NCBI GenBank assembly: GCA_910575255.1
Contig: CAJTEM010000001.1
Coordinates: 118,413 to 179,108 of the forward strand
Length of the DNA stretch: 60,696 nt
Reading direction: 5' to 3'
Origin: Lachnospiraceae bacterium
Lineage (GTDB): Bacteria; Bacillota; Clostridia; Lachnospirales; Lachnospiraceae
The stretch's first letter is position 1. Each line of letters begins with the position of its first letter. The notes under the pieces are model-generated. The model ran no database searches, was not told the DNA's origin, and was given only the letters and a program-made list of their open reading frames with translations. Below, piece after piece: positions 16,016-24,555 of the stretch. The position numbers were made by a program, and so were the translations under genes.

Positions 16016-16315
16016 AGAAAGTTCCTCCTGTGTAAATACAATAAATGAGTCAGCGTTCCGGCGGCCGCAAGGGGGCTTCCTGATGTTTTCCGCTTGTAGA
16101 GGGGATGGCTTTCTATAAGTTTATGGGAACAGGGTGAAAATGTCAAGGTGGGATTGGGAGAAAAGGATATAAGATTTGCTAAAAAACAGAGTAATATTAG
16201 ATAATTAGAAGAGGAAATAGGTATTATGAATAAATTATATATTGTTTAACTATTGGATCAAAAAAGACAGAGCATTTATAATGAAATCAGAAATAGACAG
16301 GATAAGGAGATGGGA
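16016..16315. other. Divergent control region of the tricarboxylate locus
   Basis: An AT-rich 300-bp interval between the LysR gene and the first PrpD-like gene. It contains dyad-like AT motifs (GTAATATTAGATAATTAG near 16190) compatible with LysR boxes. A TTG-initiated extension of the PrpD frame at 16253 was judged non-coding because AAGGAG at 16304-16309 points to the ATG at 16316. Confidence 0.4.
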
Positions 16316-17683
16316 ATGAAAACAGTTTCTGAAAAAATAGCAGAATTTGTGCTTCATCAAAATTTTGCCGAGATTCCTCACCAGACAGCAGGCTATGGCA
16401 AGCTACTGCTGATGGATACCTTCGGGGTAGCAATGGCAAACAGGGAGTTAGAGCATGCGCAGGCGATTCGCAGTGTGGTAATGAATCAGGAACCCAGGCA
16501 AAGCACGCTTTGGGGAAGCAGGGATAAGGTGCAGGTGTCAGATGCGGTTCTGTACAATGCGGGATTGATTCATGGCTCGGATTATGACGATACCCATGTG
16601 GCGGGAATTGTCCATCCCAGTGCCGCGGTGGTCAGCACGGCTGTAGCCCTAGGGGAATCATTGGGGGCAGGGGGAGAGGCGGTTTACGGGGCAATTGTGA
16701 TGGGATGGGAGATCAATGTCCGGCTGGCGCTGGCAGCCAGGGGAAGGTTTCATGATGTGGGATTTCATGGGACAGCTATTGCGGCTCCTTTTGCCGCAGC
16801 TTGCGTGGCAGGAAGGCTGATGGGCGTGTCAAAGGATGTGATGGTCAATGCACTGGGGATCTGCGGCAGCCAGGCGGCGGGAATTCAGGAATTCTTAAGA
16901 GATGGAAGCTGGGTGAAGAAGCTGCATCCGGGCTGGGGAGCTCATAGTGCTATCTATGCAGTGAATCTTGCCAGGGCAGGGATGACCGGACCGAAAAAGG
17001 TGCTGGAAGGGGATTTCGGGGTCTGGAAAACCCATTGCGGCACCAGGGAGGGCCTGGAAGAGTTTGAGGATCTGGGGAAGGTGTGGCATACCTCGGAGAT
17101 TACCTTTAAGCGGTATCCGGTCTGCCACATGACCCATTCCTTTATCGATTGCATATTAAAGGCCAGGATCCAGGAGCAGCTTTGGCCGGAGGAGGTTGAG
17201 CGGATTGAATGTCGGATTGAGAAACGTTGCTATGAGATCGTCTGTGAGCCGGAAGAGGCCAAGAAAAATCCGAAAACCGACTATATGATGCGGTTCAGTC
17301 TTCCCTATGTGGTGGCAGCGGCTATGGTACAGGGAAGAGTGAGTCCTTGGGAAATTGATATGAGACTGGTTGGAGATTCTCGCATCCGGGAGCTGATGAG
17401 CAGAGTAGTTTGCATTGCCGATGACAGCAAAAGAAATCCGGGATATTTTCCAGGATGGGTGAAAATCATCCGAAAAGATGGAAGGGAATTGGTATTTGAT
17501 CAGCGCTGGGAAATGGGAACGCCTCAGAATCCGGTGGACATGGACGCGGTAATGACAAAGTTTGGCAATAATCTGGAAAAATTCTATACAAAAGAGCAGG
17601 TGGAAAAGCTTTCCAATCTGCTGCAGAATATAGAAAAGCTGGAAAATATGAAGCCTCTGATGGAGAGCCTGGTAGTTTTATAA
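16316..17683 (+). CDS. MmgE/PrpD-family protein (first copy)
   Basis: A 455-residue cytoplasmic enzyme of the MmgE/PrpD fold. This family includes 2-methylcitrate dehydratase, cis-aconitate decarboxylase and iminodisuccinate epimerase. Family features include LLMDTFGVAMANRE, GSDYDDTHVAGIVHPSAAVV, GWEINVRLALAARG, FHGTAIAAPFAAA and KRYPVCHMTHSFID. Start choice rests on AAGGAG six bases before ATG 16316. It begins a run of same-strand genes (aconitase-like subunits, a second PrpD and TctCBA), pointing to metabolism of an imported tri- or dicarboxylate. No PrpC or PrpB accompanies it, so a standard methylcitrate cycle is not supported. Confidence 0.85.
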   Translation: MKTVSEKIAEFVLHQNFAEIPHQTAGYGKLLLMDTFGVAMANRELEHAQAIRSVVMNQEPRQSTLWGSRDKVQVSDAVLYNAGLIHGSDYDDTHVAGIVHPSAAVVSTAVALGESLGAGGEAVYGAIVMGWEINVRLALAARGRFHDVGFHGTAIAAPFAAACVAGRLMGVSKDVMVNALGICGSQAAGIQEFLRDGSWVKKLHPGWGAHSAIYAVNLARAGMTGPKKVLEGDFGVWKTHCGTREGLEEFEDLGKVWHTSEITFKRYPVCHMTHSFIDCILKARIQEQLWPEEVERIECRIEKRCYEIVCEPEEAKKNPKTDYMMRFSLPYVVAAAMVQGRVSPWEIDMRLVGDSRIRELMSRVVCIADDSKRNPGYFPGWVKIIRKDGRELVFDQRWEMGTPQNPVDMDAVMTKFGNNLEKFYTKEQVEKLSNLLQNIEKLENMKPLMESLVVL

Positions 17684-17733
17684 AGAGAAACATCCTACCT
17701 TTCAGAAAAAATTGATCAAGCAGGAGGAATTTT

Positions 17734-18990
17734 ATGGGACAGACACTGGTAGAAAAAATATTGAGTGAAAAAATGGGAAGGCTGGTTCATGCCGGAGAGA
17801 CGATTGTGGTGGATGTGGATTTTGCCGCACTGCATGACGGATCAGGTCCCCTTCTTGTTCGTCTGATGAAGGAGCGGGGATATCAGGAGGATCCGGTGTT
17901 TGATCCGGATCGGATTTTATTTGCCAATGAGTTCGGTCCGGTTCCCACTAGAGAGGTGGCAAACGAACATGCATTGACAAGAAATTATGCCTGCAGCCAT
18001 CGATGCCACTGGGAGGAGGGTGGTACAGGTCACGTTCATGCCCATGTGTATGAGGAGTACTTAAAATGTGGTTCCGTCTGCATTGTAGGAGATTCTCACA
18101 CCACGGTTCACGGCGCTTTTGGCTGCTTTGCCACTGGCTGTGGCTCCACGGACATGGTGGCAGTGACCCGCTACGGAAAGACCTGGATCAAGGTGCCGGA
18201 GACTTTTCGCATCAATGTGACGGGCAAGCTGCCCAGAGGTGTCTATGCCAAGGATATCATGCTGAGGCTGGCAGGCATGATCAAATCAGACCAGGCAATT
18301 TATAAATCTTTGGAATTTCGGGGAGACACGATAGAATCCTTATCCATGGCAGGACGTCTGACTATTACCAGTATGGGGGTGGATGTGGGAGCAAAGACGG
18401 CGATTATGGAGACAGACGAGCACACCAAGGAGTTTCTGGCCGGGTTTAACAGGGAGGAGGATTATCGGGAAATCAAGGGAGATGAAAACGCACAGTATGA
18501 GCGAATGATCGGAATTGATGCCACGGCATTGGAACCATTGGTATCCTGTCCCCATTATGTGGAAAATGTGGATTTGGCCAGAAATTGTGGGAATCAGAAG
18601 GTCAACATGGTGTTTATTGGCAGCTGCACTAACGGCCGGACGGAGGATCTCCATGTGGCGGCAGAGATTCTCAAAGGGAAAAAGGTGGCAAAGGGATTGC
18701 GCCTTTTGGTGATTCCCAACTCTGTCTCTGTATATAAAGAGTGCATGAGGGATGGTACTTTGCTTACACTGGCAGAGGCCGGGGCAATCATTGAAGCTCC
18801 TAATTGTGGCCCTTGTATGGGAGTGCATCAGGGGATACCCGGAGACAACGAGGTGGTGGTAGCTACTCAGAACCGGAATTTTAAAGGCAGAATGGGTAAT
18901 CCCACAGCCAGTATTTACTTATCCAGTCCGGCCACAGCAGCAGCCACTGCCCTGAGAGGAGTTATTACCGATCCAAGAGAGGTTATGTAA
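17734..18990 (+). CDS. Aconitase-family dehydratase, large subunit (LeuC-like)
   Basis: A 418-residue large subunit of a split 3-isopropylmalate dehydratase/homoaconitase-type enzyme. The iron-sulfur cluster cysteines are visible in VFIGSCTNGR and in NCGPCMGVHQG (Cys-x2-Cys). Substrate-site motifs GDSHTTVHGAFGCFATGCG and NEFGPVPTREVANEH are also present. In the archaeal-type LeuC lineage this size is normal. Such pairs isomerise or dehydrate hydroxyacids (isopropylmalate, citramalate, dimethylmalate, homocitrate). Because the neighbours are PrpD-like genes and a TTT transporter rather than leuAB, leucine synthesis is unlikely and a catabolic hydroxy-acid substrate is more probable. Confidence 0.86.
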   Translation: MGQTLVEKILSEKMGRLVHAGETIVVDVDFAALHDGSGPLLVRLMKERGYQEDPVFDPDRILFANEFGPVPTREVANEHALTRNYACSHRCHWEEGGTGHVHAHVYEEYLKCGSVCIVGDSHTTVHGAFGCFATGCGSTDMVAVTRYGKTWIKVPETFRINVTGKLPRGVYAKDIMLRLAGMIKSDQAIYKSLEFRGDTIESLSMAGRLTITSMGVDVGAKTAIMETDEHTKEFLAGFNREEDYREIKGDENAQYERMIGIDATALEPLVSCPHYVENVDLARNCGNQKVNMVFIGSCTNGRTEDLHVAAEILKGKKVAKGLRLLVIPNSVSVYKECMRDGTLLTLAEAGAIIEAPNCGPCMGVHQGIPGDNEVVVATQNRNFKGRMGNPTASIYLSSPATAAATALRGVITDPREVM

Positions 18991-19040
18991 GAGGAAGAAT
19001 AATTAGCGGACGTTGCTAAATTTAACAGGAGGAAAGAATC

Positions 19041-19547
19041 ATGATCAGAGACAGTATCAGAGGAAGGGCGTGGAAATTCGGCAGTAACGTCAGCACAGAT
19101 TCCATCGCTCCAGGGAGGCTGATTTCTCTCCGCTCCAATCCGAAGGAATACGCAAAGCACGTTTTGGAGGATACCAGACCGGAATTTGCAGGGAGTGTAC
19201 AAAAGGATGATTTTATTGTGGCGGATCGAAATTTTGGATGCGGATCCAGCCGGGAGATTGCCCCTTTAATCATCAAGGAGGCAGGGGTGGGAGCAGTGCT
19301 CTCTAAGACCTTTGGCCGCATTTTTTATCGTAACGCCATTAACAACGGAATGCTGCTGATTGAATGTGACACAGACAGGATTGAGGAGGGAGACGAGCTT
19401 TTGGTGGATGTATCCGACAGGGTGATACGCAAGGCAAATGATCCGGATTTTTCCATGAAATTCCAGCTTTCAGAAAAGGAGGTTAAGATCATCAGTGAGG
19501 GTGGGCTGCTGAACTATATTGAGAAGTACAATTCTCTGGATATTTGA
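19041..19547 (+). CDS. Aconitase-family dehydratase, small subunit (LeuD-like)
   Basis: A 168-residue swivelling-domain subunit that completes the active site of the large subunit. The signature is DRNFGCGSSREIAPLIIKEAG, followed by GRIFYRNAINNGMLLIEC. CAGGAGGAAAG lies before the ATG. The 50-bp gap after the large subunit and similar family branch indicate they form one enzyme. The residues in the short loop that set substrate choice in this family (around SRPEF-like NTRPEFAG) differ from textbook LeuD, so the substrate cannot be named. Confidence 0.86.
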   Translation: MIRDSIRGRAWKFGSNVSTDSIAPGRLISLRSNPKEYAKHVLEDTRPEFAGSVQKDDFIVADRNFGCGSSREIAPLIIKEAGVGAVLSKTFGRIFYRNAINNGMLLIECDTDRIEEGDELLVDVSDRVIRKANDPDFSMKFQLSEKEVKIISEGGLLNYIEKYNSLDI

Positions 19548-19593
19548 TGATATCGCTTATTGCATAGAAGAAAAGATGAGGAGGGGAGAAGGA

Positions 19594-20943
19594 ATGACAG
19601 AATTGCGGCATTTGGCGCGGTTTGCGTCCAAGCTGCGGTTGGAGGATGTTTCGAGAGAGGTGGTGAACGGAGCAAAATACTGTGTGCTGGACAGCATGGG
19701 GGCTGCTTTAGGAGCTGTTGATTATGAGGAGATTCCCATGGCTTGTGAGGAGATTAAGGAGTGGGTGTCTGGGGATGCTCCCCGCCAGGCGGCTGTGTGG
19801 GGGCAGGGCTTTCATCTGGATGTATTTCAGGCGCTGCTGTTAAATGGTATGATGGGGCATGCTCTGGAGCTGGATGATGTACACACCCGGTCAAAATCCC
19901 ATGTGGGAGCCGTGGTGGTGGAGACGGCATGGACCTTGGCGGATGCTCTGAGCAGTAATGGAAAAAATTTCCTGGAGGCAGTTATCGTTGGATATGAGAT
20001 AATGTCCAGAGTGGGAATAGCCATGGATGTGGTTAGCAGCCGTAAACGGGGGTGGCATGGGACCGGGGTGATCGGAACCTTTGGGGCAGCGGCAGCAGCC
20101 GGGCATCTTCTGGGATTGCCCGAGGAGCAGATGGTGTGGGCTTTTGGAATGGCTGGCACTCAATCTTCAGGATTGTGGGCATTTCTTGGGGAAGGTTCTA
20201 CCTGTAAGAAGCTTCATCCGGCCCGGGCGGCAGTAAATGGTCTGACAGCAGCGATTCTGGCCAAGGCGGGCATGACAGGACCAGAACATATTCTGGATGC
20301 GCCGGACGGTGGGCTGTACCAGGCAATATCAGATTTTTTTGATATGGAGGAGTTGGACAGAGACCTGGGACAGCGGTATGAGATTATGGAAATGGATAAA
20401 AAACCTTATCCTTGCTGCCGAACCACCCACCATGCTATTGATGCAGCGCTGGGGCTGAGAGACCAGGTTTTTCCGGAGGAAATTGAAGGGATTCGGGTGG
20501 AGACCTATGAGGTAGGAGTTCTGCAATGCGGTTCCCAGGCATATCCCAAAACTCCGGTGGAGGCGAAATTCAGCATCCCCTACACAGTGGCTGCCGGTCT
20601 GGTGAGAGGGAGAGTTTCTCTGGATGAATTCACGAAAGAGGTTTTGGAGGATGAGCGGATTCGGGTTCTGGCAGAAAAGGTGTCTGTGGTGGAAAGCCAG
20701 GTGTTCAGCAAACGCTATCCCAGGCGTTGGGGTTGTTGTATGAAGATTTTTAAAAAGGATGGCATGGTTTTAAGAATACAGATTGATGATATGTCGGGAA
20801 GCCGGGGATGTCCTATGACCAGGGCCCAGGAACTGGAAAAGTTCCGGGGATTGGCTGAGCCGGTGCTTGGCGCTGTGAGAAGCAGGGAATTGGCAGAAGA
20901 GATTTTAAGGATTGAGAGGCAGGAGAGAGTGCCAGAGGTGTAG
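19594..20943 (+). CDS. MmgE/PrpD-family protein (second copy)
   Basis: A 449-residue paralogue of the first PrpD-like protein. It carries CVLDSMGAALGAVDYE, GHALELDDVHTRSKSHVGAVV, GYEIMSRVGIAMD, WHGTGVIGTFGAAAAAGH and KPYPCCRTTHHAIDAAL. The start at 19594 is preferred because GAGGGGAGAAGGA precedes it. Sequence identity to the first copy appears low, so the two probably act on different intermediates (for example one epimerase or dehydratase and one decarboxylase) rather than being a recent duplication. Together with the aconitase-like pair they suggest a three-step conversion of an imported acid. Confidence 0.84.
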   Translation: MTELRHLARFASKLRLEDVSREVVNGAKYCVLDSMGAALGAVDYEEIPMACEEIKEWVSGDAPRQAAVWGQGFHLDVFQALLLNGMMGHALELDDVHTRSKSHVGAVVVETAWTLADALSSNGKNFLEAVIVGYEIMSRVGIAMDVVSSRKRGWHGTGVIGTFGAAAAAGHLLGLPEEQMVWAFGMAGTQSSGLWAFLGEGSTCKKLHPARAAVNGLTAAILAKAGMTGPEHILDAPDGGLYQAISDFFDMEELDRDLGQRYEIMEMDKKPYPCCRTTHHAIDAALGLRDQVFPEEIEGIRVETYEVGVLQCGSQAYPKTPVEAKFSIPYTVAAGLVRGRVSLDEFTKEVLEDERIRVLAEKVSVVESQVFSKRYPRRWGCCMKIFKKDGMVLRIQIDDMSGSRGCPMTRAQELEKFRGLAEPVLGAVRSRELAEEILRIERQERVPEV

Positions 20944-20981
20944 AGAAGGAAGATTTCCCGAATAAAAAACAGGAGGATTTG

Positions 20982-22046
20982 ATGATGAAAAAGAGAACAT
21001 TATTGGTAAGTGCATTGGTATTGACAATTGCAGCAGGAACAGGATGCAATTCTAACAGTGAGCCGACAATATCGGCACCGGCAGCGTCAGAGGGGGCGTC
21101 TCGGGAAAGTCAGGGATCGGAGGCAAAAGAGAGCAGCGCCAGTGAGCTGAACTATCCGGAAAAGGACATTACAGTTATTGTTCCCTTTACGGCAGGTGGA
21201 AATGCTGATCTGTCTATGCGCGCACTATGTACGGCTGCAAATGAAGGGGGATTTTTTAACGGCCATACTTTAGTTGTGGAAAATGTGGGAGGAGGCGGAG
21301 CAGTGATTGGCCAGACCCAGGCATTTGAGGCAAAGAAGGATGGATATACGCTGATGCTTTACACCAGCTCTGTTATCAACAATGATATTTTTAACGAAAC
21401 CGAGTATCGTTATAATGATTTCCTTCCGATAGCAGGCTATAATCCAGATCCAGAAGTGATATTTTGTCCGGCCAATGCACCTTATGACACCCTGGAAGAA
21501 TTTTACGAATGGGCGGCAGATCAGGATACTGTGCTGGCGGCGACTCCCGGCCATACCACAGGACATCATATTCGGTTGATGAATATGGCAGAGGATCATC
21601 AGTTTAATTTTGATTATATTCATACAGACGGGGCGGCAGATCAACTTCTTCAGGTTATGGGCGGACATGTAGATATTTCTATGAATACGGTGGGCGCTAC
21701 AAAATCGGCTTATGAAGATGGAACCATTAAAATTCTGGCTGCGATGTCAGAGGAACGGGTAGTGGGGATGGAAGATGTTCCTACTTTTCGGGAGTTAGGA
21801 GAAGATCTTATTGACGGAGCGGATCGGGGAATCTGTGTGGTAAAAGGGGTGGATGATGCGATCTATCAGTATCTGGTGGAAGAATTTAAAAAGGTAATTG
21901 AGACAGATACGTTTGTGAAGAATATGGAAACCATCAATGGAATTGGCATGTATAAGACACCTGAGCAGTATCAGAGTTATATGGATAACACGTATCATTC
22001 CATTAAGGACATTCTGCCGAAGCTGGAAGCAGAAGCATCTAATTAA
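20982..22046 (+). CDS. tctC: TctC-type substrate-binding lipoprotein (first TTT system)
   Basis: Extracytoplasmic solute receptor of the tripartite tricarboxylate transporter family. A lipoprotein signal (KKRTLLVSALVLTIAAGTGC) places the lipidated Cys near residue 23, and a Ser/Glu-rich linker follows. The Bug-family fold then starts YPEKDITVIVPFTAGGNADL and continues with the conserved GG-AVIGQTQAF loop. AGGAGG at 20971-20976 serves ATG 20982 or 20985. It heads tctC-tctB-tctA and follows the acid-metabolising enzymes, so the receptor probably captures the carboxylate those enzymes use. Confidence 0.88.
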   Translation: MMKKRTLLVSALVLTIAAGTGCNSNSEPTISAPAASEGASRESQGSEAKESSASELNYPEKDITVIVPFTAGGNADLSMRALCTAANEGGFFNGHTLVVENVGGGGAVIGQTQAFEAKKDGYTLMLYTSSVINNDIFNETEYRYNDFLPIAGYNPDPEVIFCPANAPYDTLEEFYEWAADQDTVLAATPGHTTGHHIRLMNMAEDHQFNFDYIHTDGAADQLLQVMGGHVDISMNTVGATKSAYEDGTIKILAAMSEERVVGMEDVPTFRELGEDLIDGADRGICVVKGVDDAIYQYLVEEFKKVIETDTFVKNMETINGIGMYKTPEQYQSYMDNTYHSIKDILPKLEAEASN

Positions 22047-22067
22047 AAGTAGTGAGAAGAACGAATT

Positions 22068-22100
22068 GGCAGGCGCCGTAAAGCGGCGCATGCCGTTACC
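22068..22100 (+). repeat. Solitary copy of the GGCAGGCGCCG hairpin repeat
   Basis: GGCAGGCGCCGTA-AAGCGGCGCATGCCGTTACC is the second half of the 97-bp unit repeated five times at 54611-55095, with compensating changes that keep the hairpin. It sits between tctC and tctB and could stabilise the tctC message or attenuate downstream expression. Confidence 0.6.
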
Positions 22101-22129
22101 ATTAATTTAAAAAGAAAGGACAGTGATTC

Positions 22130-22561
22130 ATGAAAAAAAATAAATATGCGGAATATATATTTTCTCTGATATTACTTCTTATTGGCGCTGCTGTTCTGAT
22201 CATTGGCAGTGACTTTCGTGGTAATGACAAATATTTTCCGGTCATCATTGGCACTGGAATGATGATAACAGCGATATGGATGGCATGGGAGGACAGAAAA
22301 CAGGAGACGGCTTGTATAGATCTGGCTAAAATTAATTTTGTAGCGGTAGGGATTACGATTGTGGCTCTGGTGGTTTATATGGTGCTATTCCGATTGATAG
22401 GATATGTGTTTTCAACCATTTTGTTGGGAACCAGCATTATTTTGGGCCTTCGCTATAACAGTGTGAGAGGAGCAGTTCTCTGGCCGGCACTGATGGTGCT
22501 GGTAGTGTTTGTGATTTTCAGGATTCTCTTAAAAGTACCATTGCCGGTTCTGTTGCTATGA
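22130..22561 (+). CDS. tctB: TctB-type small membrane subunit (first TTT system)
   Basis: A 143-residue protein with four hydrophobic helices, the small and poorly conserved membrane component of TTT transporters. It begins MKKNKYAEYIFSLILLLIG and contains GNDKYFPVIIGTGMMITAI, the typical loop after the first helix. It lies 15 bp ahead of the tctA-like gene and is co-transcribed with it. A normal length and uninterrupted frame indicate a functional subunit. Confidence 0.82.
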   Translation: MKKNKYAEYIFSLILLLIGAAVLIIGSDFRGNDKYFPVIIGTGMMITAIWMAWEDRKQETACIDLAKINFVAVGITIVALVVYMVLFRLIGYVFSTILLGTSIILGLRYNSVRGAVLWPALMVLVVFVIFRILLKVPLPVLLL

Positions 22562-22575
22562 GGAGGTGAGAGTAT

Positions 22576-24555
22576 ATGCAAATGCTGTTAAATTGGGGAA
22601 TCGGGCTGTCAAATGTATTTCTGACGCCTGTGAATTTGTTGTTGCTTTTGTTGGGGACGCTTCTGGGGATGATTGTGGGTGCGTTGCCTGGATTGAACAG
22701 TCCGATTGCTATGTCTATTATGATTCCTCTCACTTACGGGATGGATCCGGGGGCTGCGCTCTGTATTCTGGCAGGTATCTATACCGGATCGACCTGTGGC
22801 GGCAGTGTTTCTTCGATTTTGCTGGAGGTGCCAGGGACAGGGGCGGCTGTGGTAACTGCATTTGACGGACATGAGATGTATCGGAAGGGACAGGGCGGCC
22901 TGGCATTGGGGATTTCTTCTGTCAGTTCGGTGGTGGGAGGAATTATCGCAGCCATTGTCCTGGGAGCATGTGCACCGTTTGTGGCGGCTCAGGCGCTGAA
23001 ATTTGGGGCGCCAGAATATCTTATGTTATCCGTGATGGGCTTTGCTTCCGTGATCGGAATGAGCAATGGCAGAATGTCAAAAAATATTATGGCTATGCTG
23101 ATTGGCTTGCTGATCAGTGTGATCGGAATCAGTCCACAGGGTGGAATCAAGCGGTTTACTTTTGGAACCCATGCGCTACTGGAGGGGATTCCGTTGGTGC
23201 CAATGTTGATCGGAATGTTTGGAATTGGCGCGATTATCAGCACCATCAGCGATATGAAACTGGGAAAGACGGCTTCTGAGACAGTGAAGCAGACAATGCA
23301 GCGAGTGAAAGTGGAGTATCCGGATAGGAAAATGATTAAGAGTTTTCTTCCCATTTGGGCACAATCCAGTGTGATTGGTAATATTGTTGGGGCGATTCCG
23401 GGGGCAGGTATGACTGTAGCCATTTTCATGGCGTATGATCAGGTAAAGCGGTATCGGAGGGATCTGGAATTTGGAACAGGAATTCCAGAGGGTGTGGCAG
23501 CGCCGGAATGCGCGAATAAGGCGGTAGTAGGTTCGTCCATGATTCCGTTGCTGGCGCTGGGGGTTCCTGGCAATCCGGCATCCTCCCTGTTTTTGGGAGC
23601 CTTGTTGATTCATGGGCTGCGGACCGGCCCGAAGTTTTTTGTAGAAAGCTCTGATGTTGCCTATACTTTGATTGCGGCTTTTTTCACGGCCAGCATTGCC
23701 CTTTTGCCGGTCATGCATATTTTCGTAAATTACATGGCTACCTATGTATTGCGGTTGCGGTATGAGGTGCTGAACGGATTGATTTTGATTCTCTGTGTCA
23801 CGGGAGCATTTGCCACCGGCAACAATGATACTTATATTGTATTTGCAATTGTTTTTGGAGTGATTGGTTTTGTTTTAAAGAAGTTCCATATTCCTTTTGG
23901 CCCGTTGGTGTTGGCTACCGTGTTGGGCAGTATGCTGGAGAGCTATTATATTCAGAGTATGGTGACGCTCAGGGGGAATTTTTCCGGTATGCTGCAGCGC
24001 CCGATTTGTGTCGGCCTTCTGTTGCTGTCTGTATTTTTCCTGTTGATGCCGCTGAAACGCTTTTTAAAAAAGAAAAAGGAGGAGATCAAAGTGATCAAGG
24101 CGTGGGTGGAGATCAAAAACTGGGCCCTGAAAAACCGGATTCAGATTCATGAGGAGATTCCGCAGGAGCTTTTGGAGTTTAAGGTCATCAAGTTTTGCCT
24201 ACAGCCTTTGGTGGAGAATTCTGTGCTTCACGGGATGGAGCATGTGGAGAACGGGGAGATCTGGATTCGGGCCTTTTGCCAGGGAAACCGGGTCTGCATT
24301 GTGATTCAGGATAATGGCATCGGAATGGATGAGGAGCGGCTGAGGGAGATCATGGCGGACCTGGATATCAACCGGAAGCGGCGCCATGTGACAGGGATAG
24401 GCCTGACAAGCATCCATGAGCTGATGCAGGTCAAATACGGGCCGGAATTCGGTTTGGCCATAGAGTCAGAGATTGGAGCCGGAACTAAGGTGTATGTACA
24501 TTTGCCTTATGAAAGGAAAGATAAGAACCATGCTGAAGGTAGTGATTGTGGATGA
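22576..24555 (+). CDS. TctA permease fused to C-terminal ATPase of a YesM-type histidine kinase
   Basis: A 659-residue chimera. Residues 1-500 are a complete TctA permease with about ten to twelve helices (GTLLGMIVGALPGLNSPIA; GAIPGAGMTVAIFMAYDQ; ALGVPGNPASSLFLGALLIHG). Residues 506-659 are the catalytic end of a YesM/LytS-type kinase: LQPLVENSVLHGMEH (N box), IQDNGIGMDEERL (G1) and GIGLTSIHEL (G2). The sensor, HAMP and phospho-acceptor His segment (normally near LQAQINPHFLYN) are missing. An AAGGAGG followed by an in-frame GTG at 24091, right at the junction, could also start the kinase fragment alone. The gene overlaps the YesN regulator by 26 bp. It looks like a deletion fusion, unless it is an assembly error. 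Confidence 0.85.
   Translation: MQMLLNWGIGLSNVFLTPVNLLLLLLGTLLGMIVGALPGLNSPIAMSIMIPLTYGMDPGAALCILAGIYTGSTCGGSVSSILLEVPGTGAAVVTAFDGHEMYRKGQGGLALGISSVSSVVGGIIAAIVLGACAPFVAAQALKFGAPEYLMLSVMGFASVIGMSNGRMSKNIMAMLIGLLISVIGISPQGGIKRFTFGTHALLEGIPLVPMLIGMFGIGAIISTISDMKLGKTASETVKQTMQRVKVEYPDRKMIKSFLPIWAQSSVIGNIVGAIPGAGMTVAIFMAYDQVKRYRRDLEFGTGIPEGVAAPECANKAVVGSSMIPLLALGVPGNPASSLFLGALLIHGLRTGPKFFVESSDVAYTLIAAFFTASIALLPVMHIFVNYMATYVLRLRYEVLNGLILILCVTGAFATGNNDTYIVFAIVFGVIGFVLKKFHIPFGPLVLATVLGSMLESYYIQSMVTLRGNFSGMLQRPICVGLLLLSVFFLLMPLKRFLKKKKEEIKVIKAWVEIKNWALKNRIQIHEEIPQELLEFKVIKFCLQPLVENSVLHGMEHVENGEIWIRAFCQGNRVCIVIQDNGIGMDEERLREIMADLDINRKRRHVTGIGLTSIHELMQVKYGPEFGLAIESEIGAGTKVYVHLPYERKDKNHAEGSDCG

Noticed and set aside
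17734-19547. Leucine biosynthesis genes leuC/leuD
   Set aside because: No leuA or leuB is present and the neighbours are PrpD-like and TTT genes, so only the fold family was assigned.
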